A stretch of 64,000 bases of DNA from NCBI GenBank assembly GCA_028875075.1, contig JAPPGF010000009.1, positions 1 to 64,000 of the forward strand. The letters are read 5' to 3'. The position numbers were made by a program, and so were the translations under genes. The notes beneath the pieces were generated by a model, which was not told the DNA's origin, did no database searches, and was given only the letters and a program-made list of their open reading frames with translations. Below are positions 1 through 7,502 of this stretch, one piece after another; positions within the stretch are counted from its first letter, which is position 1, and every line of letters begins with the position of its first letter. This DNA comes from Gemmatimonadota bacterium (GTDB lineage Bacteria > Gemmatimonadota > Gemmatimonadetes > Longimicrobiales > Gaopeijiaceae).

Positions 1-306
1 CCGAAAGCGCCGCACCGCCCGCAACCCCAGGACGGGGGAACCGGTCGAGGTTCCCGCCCGCGCCGCGCCGGTCTTCCAACCCTCGTCACTGCTCCGTGAC
101 CGGGTGACCGGGGGGAACGCCTCCGCGTAGACACGGACGTGCGCTCGGTGCTAGGATGGGATGGTTCCGGGACGGTTTTCGACTCCCGCAACTTCCCGGG
201 AATTGAGGCGGTTTTCCCGCTTCAGCGGCACGATCTAGGACGATCTAGCTCGTCGGCAGGAGTGGCGGATCGTGCAGTCCCAGTTAGACTTACATGATCT
301 CCTGCC
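1..306. other. Non-coding left edge
   Basis: I see no supportable gene, RNA or repeat here. The sequence is GC-rich and stops occur in the frame that leads into the next gene (a TGA at 295-297), so that gene does not extend leftward. Confidence 0.5.
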
Positions 307-807
307 GTGATTTGGGGCTTTGGCAGTCTGCGCTACCACAGGAACGACTTCGGCAAGATCGACGGCGAAGACGCCGTGATGGATGCGCTACGGCCCCACG
401 GTCTCGCGCCGGGCGACTACTTCTTCCCCCACGCGGGCAGTCCCGAGGTCATGAGATCGGAGGCCTACCAGGCCAAGCTGGCGAAGGGGCCCGTGGCCTT
501 CCTCACGGTGGCGGACACCAGCGCGTTCACGTCCATGGGCAAGAATCTGGCGCAGTGGTTCGCCTACTGCGTCGTGGTGGGGGCGATTGTGGCGTACGTG
601 ACCGGCGGGATGCTCGAACCCGGGGCGTCGTATCCGGAAGTCTTCCGGCTCTCGGGGGCGGTGGCCTTCTGCTGCTACGCGCTCGCGCTGCCGCATCGCT
701 CGATCTGGTACCACCAGAAGTGGCTGATGACGCTCAAGTCGATGTTCGACGGGCTGGTCTATGCCCTGTTGACTGCGGGCTCGTTCGGATGGCTCTGGCC
801 GGCCTGA
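307..807 (+). CDS. Small integral membrane protein, probably 5'-truncated
   Basis: A 166-residue protein of unknown function. It opens at a GTG with YHRNDFGK, then an acidic segment (DGEDAVMDALR), a soluble stretch to about residue 75, and two or three hydrophobic helices (roughly 80-100, 115-135 and 148-165) that make it an inner-membrane protein. Proteins of this type, as I recall them, begin with a transmembrane helix directly before the His-Arg-Asn segment; here an in-frame TGA sits three codons upstream of the GTG, so the first helix appears to be missing. No ribosome-binding site is obvious. It may be a decaying copy or an N-terminal frameshift. No function can be assigned. Confidence 0.55.
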   Translation: MIWGFGSLRYHRNDFGKIDGEDAVMDALRPHGLAPGDYFFPHAGSPEVMRSEAYQAKLAKGPVAFLTVADTSAFTSMGKNLAQWFAYCVVVGAIVAYVTGGMLEPGASYPEVFRLSGAVAFCCYALALPHRSIWYHQKWLMTLKSMFDGLVYALLTAGSFGWLWPA

Positions 808-1319
808 CGGGCTGCGCAGACATGGGTGCCGACGTACACGACCGTGCCGGGCAGCGTTCGCGATAGCGTAGTCGAGGCCTGAAGTCGGACGTCGACACCG
901 GTGCGCTTACCGAGCGCGCAATCCAGCAGACGGACGACGGCCCGCGGAGTGAACCGCGTCACCGGTTTCATCGAACGCGGCACGACCGTTCGGAGCGTCG
1001 GCACGCTGGAATCCCGGCGCCTCGACCAGTAGTTTCTGGACGATCCGGGCATGAGTGAACCTTGTTCATCTAATTCCGCTAGCCCGACACTAGACTACGG
1101 GTGCGGCCAAACCCAAAGGGAGATCTGGTCTTGTGAAGCAGTCGGCCATCGCCGTTCCCATCTGCGGGGTTATTCACCCCACAAAAGGAACCTATGCGCC
1201 CTCGCAGGCATCAAGACTTGCTATCGAACCCTGCCACTGCAACCACCGCGGAACGGCGTACCGGATCGCGCGGTTAGCCGTAACCTAGGTGCGGCTGGCT
1301 ACAGCGAAGCGGGATAGGG
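808..1319. other. Intergenic, no gene seen
   Basis: Open frames here are short and have arginine-rich shadow composition. From about 1051 base composition becomes more AT-rich, matching the ATPase gene that follows, so the left border of that acquired segment may lie near 1040-1060. Confidence 0.4.
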
Positions 1320-3902
1320 ATGTCTAACGTGCAGCAGGACATTCGGGATTGGCTTCGTCAGCAGCAGGATTGGTTCCAACAAGCGGCGGAGCAACTGCTT
1401 TCTTCGGACAATCCGGGGGACGTCAACATCCAAGTCATTACGGATCGTCTAAAGACGCCAGACGGACAGCAGAAGACCACACACAGGAAGTTCAATACTC
1501 TTACGGAATCGCCTAGTAGTTCTGCCGCCGAACTACGGTTGGCTGCGATCGGCTACATCACCGGGATCGAAAATCTAGCACCGCAGCGTCCGCTGGAATT
1601 TGGATCTGGCAATCTCGTTGTGGTCTACGGTCATAACGGTTCCGGAAAATCTGGCTTTACCCGCATCCTCAAACGAGTCTGTGGGAAGCCCCGTGCCGCC
1701 GAGCTCAAGTCCAACGTATATGAGAGTCCGCCTGCGAAGCGGGAGTGCCGGGTTGAATACCAGTTGGCCGGAGAGATTCGGTCGGTTGTATGGCAGCCGG
1801 ATGACGCACCTATAGATGACCTCAGATCGGTCGATATCTTCGACTCTCAGGAAGCATCCTTCTACCTTAGCAGCAAGACTGAAGCGTCATACACGCCACC
1901 GTTCATAGCCCTATTCGAAGAACTGGCGAGCGTGTGCGATCTCGTGCGGGGGAAGCTGCAGGAGGAGCAGGACCGCCTTGTCAGCAGGTTACCCGACCTG
2001 CCTGAGACCTATGCGCTTACGGAAGCCGGACACGCGTACCGAAGCCTGCGACGAGATTTCAGCGAGGGAGCCGTCCAGCGCCTCACGGAATTCTCCGAAG
2101 CTGACCAAGCTGCGCTCGACGAGTTGAACGCCCGACTCGCGGCGGTGGATCCCGCAGCGTCTGCGGACGAGAAGCGAAGGCGAGAGCAGGAGCTCCGGGG
2201 GTTCATCGGACAACTCGATACAGCCGCATCCGCCGTGAGTTCGCAAGCCGTGCAGGTGATTCGTCATCTGTATGAAGATGCGCGGACCAAGCGACAGATC
2301 GCCACAGAGTCTAGCTTCGCAGAATCAGCCCATTTGGAAGGCGTTGGTTCGACGGCGTGGAGCCTCCTCTGGGATGCTGCGCGGGAATACTCGCGGACGG
2401 CGTACCCGGGACGGGACTACCCCGTTACGGACGAAGCGCGCTGTGTGTTGTGTCAACAGGACCTGCCGCCCGAAGCTCGTCAACGCTTGCGTGACTTCGA
2501 GGCGTTCGTTCGCGGCGCCGCTGAGGCGCATGCCCGAGAAGCGGACCACGCATACCAGAAGGCGATCAATGACCTTCCCCAAATACCGACCGAGGCCAAT
2601 ATCGTTACGCAATGTGCCGCGGCGGGACTCACCGGGAACGAGTTGCTTGATACGTTGCGGACTTTCTGGAGCATGGTGGCCGACGCCCGCGAGCAACTCC
2701 GCAACGGTGACCATGGAACTAGCGCCGCAGCCCCCGTTACCAAACTACGGGACGAGCTGGTATCACAGTTAACCCTTCAAGTCGAGGAGTTGGCGTGCGC
2801 CGCACAGCAGGATGCTGACGATGCAGCGGCTCTTGATCGGGATAAAGCGAATCGTGACAAACTAAATCTCGAAGCTCGACGATGGATTGCCAGCCAGGCT
2901 CGTGCTGTCCAGGATGAGATTGCTCGCCAGCGCAAAGTGAAGGAATACGATGAGTGGAAGAAGTCCGCCAACTCGCGATTCGTCTCCAACAAGATTCGGC
3001 AGATTACCGAGAAGGTCATTACTCAAGCGTATGTAGATCGCTTCAACCGCGAACTCAAAGCGCTATCTGCTCAACACATCAGAGTGGAGCTCGTAAAGGC
3101 CGGGGCGACGAAAGGGAAAATGCTTCATCAACTTCGTCTCAAGGGCGTTCAGACCGACCAAGATCTCCCGGCATCAGTACTCAGCGAGGGTGAGCGTCGC
3201 ATTGTTGCCTTAGCCGCTTTCCTAGCGTCGCTTGTAGAAAAGCCACAGGCGACTCCCTTCATCTTCGATGATCCGATTTCTTCTCTGGATCAGCACTTCG
3301 AAAGTCATGTGGCAAGGCGATTGGCAGAACTAGCTAAGAGTCGTCAAGTGTTGGTGTTTACGCACCGCCTATCGCTTTACGGGGCCATGCAGGACGCCGC
3401 AACGAAGGTTGGACCCGCAGGGAATAAGGAGTACCTGCAACAGCGGCATATTGAATCGTTCTCGGGAGTTGCAGGCCAGCCGGCAGATGAGGCGGTTCGG
3501 AATGCGAACACGAAGAAAGCCAATAACATATTGCTGAATCGTCTTGATGATGCTCGTACCGCCGGACAGGAGCACGGGGCCGATGCTTACCGGATTCAAG
3601 CGCAAGGAATTTGCACAGAATTCCGAATTCTGTTAGAACGAACAGTTGAAGATGATCTCTTGAATCAGGTTGTACGGCGACACCGACGAAGCGTTACTAC
3701 CGACAATCGGCTGGGGTCACTTGCACACATTAGCGATGCTGATTGTCGGTTTATCGACGCGCTGATGACAAAGTACTCGACGTACGAACATAGTCAGTCC
3801 GCCGAGACACCGATTTCCCTACCAGAAGAACCGGAACTGCGAGCTGATCTGGAGTCGCTGGCGGGGTGGCGAGAGGAATTCAAGCGACGTGCGAAAGCGT
3901 GA
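1320..3902 (+). CDS. RloC/PrrC-like zinc-hook ATPase (candidate anticodon nuclease)
   Basis: An 860-residue SMC/Rad50-like ABC ATPase of the AAA_13 type. Walker A is GHNGSGKS near residue 104, the ABC signature LSEGE near 620, Walker B FIFDDP near 646, and an H-loop-like FTHR near 680. A long helical region is interrupted near 375-378 by C-x2-C (CVLC), the mark of a Rad50-type zinc hook as found in RloC. The C-terminal part has an R-x3-E (RILLE, about 768-772) with a His about 30 residues on (near 802), resembling the Arg-Glu-His set of PrrC/RloC anticodon nucleases. Those enzymes are phage-defence effectors that cut tRNA anticodon loops and often sit in restriction loci; a methyltransferase relic lies immediately downstream. 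Anticodon-nuclease activity is inference. The gene is more AT-rich than its surroundings, suggesting transfer. The ATG follows GGGATAGGG closely. Confidence 0.8.
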   Translation: MSNVQQDIRDWLRQQQDWFQQAAEQLLSSDNPGDVNIQVITDRLKTPDGQQKTTHRKFNTLTESPSSSAAELRLAAIGYITGIENLAPQRPLEFGSGNLVVVYGHNGSGKSGFTRILKRVCGKPRAAELKSNVYESPPAKRECRVEYQLAGEIRSVVWQPDDAPIDDLRSVDIFDSQEASFYLSSKTEASYTPPFIALFEELASVCDLVRGKLQEEQDRLVSRLPDLPETYALTEAGHAYRSLRRDFSEGAVQRLTEFSEADQAALDELNARLAAVDPAASADEKRRREQELRGFIGQLDTAASAVSSQAVQVIRHLYEDARTKRQIATESSFAESAHLEGVGSTAWSLLWDAAREYSRTAYPGRDYPVTDEARCVLCQQDLPPEARQRLRDFEAFVRGAAEAHAREADHAYQKAINDLPQIPTEANIVTQCAAAGLTGNELLDTLRTFWSMVADAREQLRNGDHGTSAAAPVTKLRDELVSQLTLQVEELACAAQQDADDAAALDRDKANRDKLNLEARRWIASQARAVQDEIARQRKVKEYDEWKKSANSRFVSNKIRQITEKVITQAYVDRFNRELKALSAQHIRVELVKAGATKGKMLHQLRLKGVQTDQDLPASVLSEGERRIVALAAFLASLVEKPQATPFIFDDPISSLDQHFESHVARRLAELAKSRQVLVFTHRLSLYGAMQDAATKVGPAGNKEYLQQRHIESFSGVAGQPADEAVRNANTKKANNILLNRLDDARTAGQEHGADAYRIQAQGICTEFRILLERTVEDDLLNQVVRRHRRSVTTDNRLGSLAHISDADCRFIDALMTKYSTYEHSQSAETPISLPEEPELRADLESLAGWREEFKRRAKA

Positions 3903-4011
3903 GTGGAGGGGCTCGACATGATACGTGTGCGCGGCGAGGTGTGCACAGGGACCGGAGTTCCTATCGGAGGGGGTGTGAACTTGGGCTCCTCCTTCTGGCT
4001 GGCCGGGAGCA

Positions 4012-4173
4012 ATGAACGGCGTGACGGACCACGCAATACGGATGTTCAGCTTCGTGGGAGACACAGTACTGGACCCCTTCACCGGGACGGCATCCACACA
4101 GGTCCCTGCGGCGGGAGACCTGCCGGGTGCGCTTGCGCTCGACCTCGGATGCGCGGGCGGTCCACGCCGCTAG
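4012..4173 (+). pseudogene. Relic of an N6/N4 DNA methyltransferase
   Basis: Read from the ATG at 4012, a 53-codon frame contains IRMFSFVGDTVLDPFTGTAS. This is the C-terminal S-adenosylmethionine-binding segment of beta/alpha-class amino-methyltransferases (consensus around DPF-G-G-T-T, usually preceded by 'RLIRMFSFVGDTV'). The rest of the gene is absent: upstream sequence has no matching frame and downstream it runs into a TAG at 4171. It lies 110 bases after the zinc-hook ATPase, on the same strand, which fits a former restriction-modification locus around that ATPase. Recognition rests on one motif. Confidence 0.55.
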
Positions 4174-4438
4174 CGTCGGGGATGGGCTCGGCGACCGCGG
4201 CGCCCAGGACGCTGAAGGGCAACGAGCCCCGCTGACCAGGGTTGTTGGAAGCAACTGCGCGTTTGGGCAGCTCTGGGGGCATGTAAGACGTTTGCTTGCC
4301 AATGATCCAACGGACACTACGAGTTACGTGTGCTCTTGAGAGGTTGCCGTTCGCAACAAATCGAGCAGCACGCAAGTAAGGAAGTGCTCACGGCGACCGT
4401 TATCCCATAGGCGATTCTTTTCTTGTCCGCGCGGCCCA

Positions 4439-4567
4439 CTGACGGAGAAGGCGACCAACCGGAAGACCACCCCGGCCATGGCGGCCGGCCTGGAGAGTCT
4501 GCCGTGGACGATGCTGGATGTGGTTGATCGGATGGACCCGGACCGCAGGCTATTCTCGGCTGCCTGA
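4439..4567 (+). pseudogene. Possible transposase C-terminal fragment
   Basis: A short frame reading KATNRKTTPAMAAGLESLPW followed by a Trp-Thr-x-x-x-Val stretch and a TGA at 4565-4567. The 'TPAMAAGL....WT...' pattern is, to my memory, typical of the C-terminus of a DDE transposase (IS1-like), where it normally reads 'TPAMAAGLTDHVWTVEEL'. Nothing upstream restores a catalytic domain, and no terminal inverted repeats are visible. It is best read as debris of an old insertion. Confidence 0.35.
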
Positions 4568-4774
4568 TTACTGTTACGTCAAACCAGCCCACTACCCGCA
4601 TCCTACGAGCTACGGGAGACGACCGTTGGGCCGCAGGGTTACATTGAACCGATTGCCGAGCGGCCGGGCCGCTGCGCTCGCGGCCGGCGACGCTAGCGTC
4701 CTCACGAGCGTAGGGCGCCGCTCCGGCCCCTCGGACGCTTGCCCACGTACGTGAACCGACTGGAGGTCTGCCAA

Positions 4775-5902
4775 GTGCCGGGGCTCTTACCGAACGTCGA
4801 TCCCGACGGGCTGCTCGAGTACTCCGTCGTCTATAACGACCGTACCCTCAACCACATGTCGCGGTCGTTCCGAAGCGTCATGAAAGAGATCTCGGCGGCG
4901 CTCAAGCGGGTCTACAACGCTCGCGCGGTCGTCTTGGTGCCGGGCAGCGGCACCTACGGCATGGAGGCCGTGGCTCGCCAGTTCGCCACCGGGCAGTCCT
5001 GCCTGGTCATCCGCAACGGATGGTTCAGCTTCCGTTGGACGCAGATCCTCGACATGGGAGCCATCCCGTCCGGTCAGACCGTGCTCAAGGCGCGCCAGGT
5101 GGGCAGGGGCAGCCGGGCGCCCTTCGCGCCGGCGCCGATCGAGGAGGTCGTGAGTGCGATCGCCGCCGAGCGCCCCGGGATCGTCTTCGCGCCCCACGTC
5201 GAGACCGCCTCGGGGATGATCCTGCCCGACGACTACGTGCGGCGGGTCGCCGACGCCGTGCACGAGGCCGGCGGCATGTTCGTTCTCGACTGTATCGCGT
5301 CGGGTGCGGTCTGGGTGGACATGGAGGCCTCGGGCGCCGACGTGCTGCTCAGCGCGCCGCAGAAGGGCTGGACGGGCTCGCCGTGCTGCGGACTCGTCAT
5401 GCTGGGCGAGCACGCGCTCGAGCGCCTGGACGCGACCACGAGCACGAGCTACTCCTGCGACCTGAAGAAGTGGCTGGAGATCATGCGGGCGTACGAGGGA
5501 GGGGCTCACGCGTACCACGCGACCATGCCCACGGACGGGCTCCGCACTCTGGCCGCCGCCATCGCCGAAACGGAGCGCTTCGGCCTCGCCGCGGCGTCCG
5601 AGCGTCAGGACGAGCTGGGCGGCCGAGTGCGCGAACTCCTCGTGGGGCGAGGCTTCCCGAGCGTGGCTTCCCAGGGCTTCCAGGCGCCCGGGGTCGTCGT
5701 GAGCTACACGGATGACGACGACATGAGCAACGGGAGTAAGTTCGCCGAGGCCGGCGTCCAGGTTGCGGGCGGGGTCCCCTTGCGGTGCGACGAGCCGGCG
5801 GACTTCAAGACGTTCCGGGTCGGGCTCTTCGGTCTGGACAAGCTGGCCGACGTAGAGGGCACGGTCCAGTCGTTCCGCCGGGCGCTGGAGCGGATCGGTT
5901 AG
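4775..5902 (+). CDS. Class V PLP aminotransferase (serine/alanine-glyoxylate type)
   Basis: A fold-type I, class V aminotransferase of about 375 residues. The PLP-binding lysine is in SAPQKGW near residue 200, the cofactor-phosphate region near 60-65 is GSGTYGMEAV, and the PLP-stacking Asp is in FVLDCIAS near 172. Family members transfer amino groups from alanine or serine to glyoxylate or pyruvate. The start is taken as the GTG at 4775 because GGAGG (4762-4766) stands eight bases before it; the longer TTG frame from 4739 has no such site. It stands alone between relics and a small membrane gene, with GC typical of the chromosome, so it is probably a resident gene flanked by acquired DNA. Exact substrate is unknown. 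Confidence 0.8.
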   Translation: MPGLLPNVDPDGLLEYSVVYNDRTLNHMSRSFRSVMKEISAALKRVYNARAVVLVPGSGTYGMEAVARQFATGQSCLVIRNGWFSFRWTQILDMGAIPSGQTVLKARQVGRGSRAPFAPAPIEEVVSAIAAERPGIVFAPHVETASGMILPDDYVRRVADAVHEAGGMFVLDCIASGAVWVDMEASGADVLLSAPQKGWTGSPCCGLVMLGEHALERLDATTSTSYSCDLKKWLEIMRAYEGGAHAYHATMPTDGLRTLAAAIAETERFGLAAASERQDELGGRVRELLVGRGFPSVASQGFQAPGVVVSYTDDDDMSNGSKFAEAGVQVAGGVPLRCDEPADFKTFRVGLFGLDKLADVEGTVQSFRRALERIG

Positions 5903-6240
5903 CCCGCCTCCGTCGGGGGCCGGGAGGTTGTACGGAACAAGAACTGGTAGGGTATCTTCCGACACCCCCAGACTTGCCCCACAGTCATCACGCCACTCGT
6001 TGGGAGTAGTTGTGGAGGGCCCCACGAGCCCGGTCGATCGTCGCCACGCGAATGGTCCAGTTCGTCTTCGATAGGATGGATGCCCGCAGCCTGAAGTGCC
6101 TCGGGCCGGAGACGCCGCGTAGCCGAAGGGCCGATCCCTGGCGTGGCTAGCTGCCGAGGGAAAGCAAGAATCTGGGTAGACGTTCAGATGGAATGGTTAC
6201 GAAGGTGCAAGCACGCATAGTATCTGGTTGCGGACTCTCG
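5903..6240. other. Intergenic, no gene seen
   Basis: No recognisable coding sequence or relic. Composition shifts from chromosomal GC-rich sequence to the more AT-rich accessory style toward the right end. Confidence 0.4.
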
Positions 6241-6259
6241 GGCACCCTCTTAGGGTGCC
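6241..6259 (+). promoter_or_regulatory. Hairpin covering the ribosome-binding site of the next gene
   Basis: GGCACCC (6241-6247) and GGGTGCC (6253-6259) form a perfect 7-bp stem with a 5-base loop. The likely Shine-Dalgarno, AGGGTG at 6252-6257, is inside the 3' arm and lies six bases before the ATG at 6264. Folding would hide the site, so translation of the downstream protein could be conditional. This is inference from structure alone. Confidence 0.4.
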
Positions 6260-6263
6260 GAGC

Positions 6264-6788
6264 ATGCCTGAGTTCTTTGCCGAAGTACTCGCATCCTTAG
6301 CCTCCGGGGTACTCTATGTCCTAGGAGGATCGGCTGTGACCGCCCTGATTGCGTGGTTCTGGCGCCGAGACAGGATCCGCAGGCTTGAGGAAGGGGTCGA
6401 GAAGCGCGACGAGAGGATCCAAGCGCTCGAGCAGAAGGTCGACGAGTTACTGCGTAGCGACCCCATTCGCCCGGAATCAGAATCCGAACACCCGATTAAC
6501 GGAACAGAAGGGGACCCCGCCCCCCCGTTTCCACAACTGTTGGTTGACGCTATAGAAGCCGTGTCACAAGTTCGACGGCCAGAGATCCTAGATCCTGATC
6601 AGCCTGGCAACCCTGCAGCCATCCGACACAATGCCGAAATGGCTGTTGACCTGATCTACAGCAGGATTGCAGAAGACGTTTGTCCTGATCCAATTGATGT
6701 TGACGACTTACAGTCCGTGGACGACTGGCACTATGCCTTGCGGCAGGCGCTCATGGATATGAATCGGGAGCACGAAGGCCGGGCGTGA
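6264..6788 (+). CDS. Membrane-anchored coiled-coil protein of unknown function
   Basis: About 174 residues. One N-terminal transmembrane helix (around residues 8-32, ending in WFWRRDRIRR) is followed by a short coiled coil (EKRDERIQALEQKVDELL), an acidic linker and a soluble C-terminal domain with no motif I recognise. The orientation rule (positive residues after the helix) puts the C-terminus in the cytoplasm. The ATG at 6264 is preferred over the GTG at 6228 because it follows AGGGTG at normal spacing. Membrane-plus-coiled-coil small proteins are common companions of phage-defence genes, and this one sits between two defence loci, but no functional link is shown. Confidence 0.6.
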   Translation: MPEFFAEVLASLASGVLYVLGGSAVTALIAWFWRRDRIRRLEEGVEKRDERIQALEQKVDELLRSDPIRPESESEHPINGTEGDPAPPFPQLLVDAIEAVSQVRRPEILDPDQPGNPAAIRHNAEMAVDLIYSRIAEDVCPDPIDVDDLQSVDDWHYALRQALMDMNREHEGRA

Positions 6789-7167
6789 CAACTGGTTGGG
6801 AGGAACTAAGCCGTGTTCTGGTTTGGGCGCGAGAAAGGGGGCCAGTAAAGCGGCGGCAGAGCCGCTGGTAATGGGCGAGCAAGGCGTTCAGACCCTCCAT
6901 CGAAGCCACGCCGCAAGTTCGTGCGCCACGATGGGGCCCGCCCGTCTATGTTCACGTCGGGTAGTCAATTTGGCCGAGAGTCTCTCGGCTCCCCTCTTTT
7001 GTCCGTGTGACAAGGCTGCTTAGGTTCACCACACTGTGTAGTAATATGGCCGATTTAGCTCGGATCTTTGAGTACTACTTGAACAGCAGGTCGTATTGAA
7101 TTTACGGCCCAATCCACATACTTGCTGTGAGGTATTTTATTTGTCATCCCGAACTACCAACAGAGGC
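6789..7167. other. AT-richer intergenic with a 17-base palindrome
   Basis: No gene seen. At 6973-6989 there is a perfect palindrome GCCGAGAG-T-CTCTCGGC followed by a C/T-rich run; it could be a weak terminator for the preceding gene or an operator. The region 7020-7170 is markedly AT-rich. Confidence 0.35.
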
Positions 7168-7492
7168 CTAATCCCGGATCATTACGTTTAGATCCAACGG
7201 CTCAGCCAGAATCTGAATGCTGGAGGGTGCCTTACCGGTCCGGAAGATTTTCTCCCAGTATTCACGGTTTGTTTCGGTCCGAATACAGTAGTGCTGAGGT
7301 TGGGATCGACCCATCCGCATCAGGAGACCACCAATCTAGTCCCACGTGATCGGCTTGTCATCGAAAACCTGACCTGCACGAGTAGTGCGGCACCACTCCG
7401 GGTGTTCGGTTCAGCACTCCAGCCACGGAATCCGCCCGGATCACGACTTCTCCGTCAATAGCTGTCATTTCGCCGAGCTTGCAATAGATCAT
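7168..7492 (-). pseudogene. Decayed gene directly downstream of the helicase
   Basis: Ten bases after the helicase stop an ATG (7492) opens a frame reading CKLGEMTAIDGEVVIRADSV and running to about residue 37, where a one-base shift moves coding sense into the next frame (AGQVFDDKPITWD). An amber TAG follows, then IGGLLMRMGRSQPQHYCIRT and further sequence to a TAG ending at 7168. Joined, these make a plausible protein of about 108 residues with one frameshift and one stop. The 3' half could also be a separate 50-residue ORF from an ATG at 7320. I do not recognise the family. Same strand and spacing suggest it belonged to the helicase operon. Confidence 0.4.
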
Positions 7493-7502
7493 CGTCGCCG
7501 AC

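Noticed and set aside
4787-6025. 412-residue minus-strand frame opposite the aminotransferase
   Set aside because: High-GC shadow: no motifs and composition of reversed codons, while the plus strand has a clear PLP enzyme.
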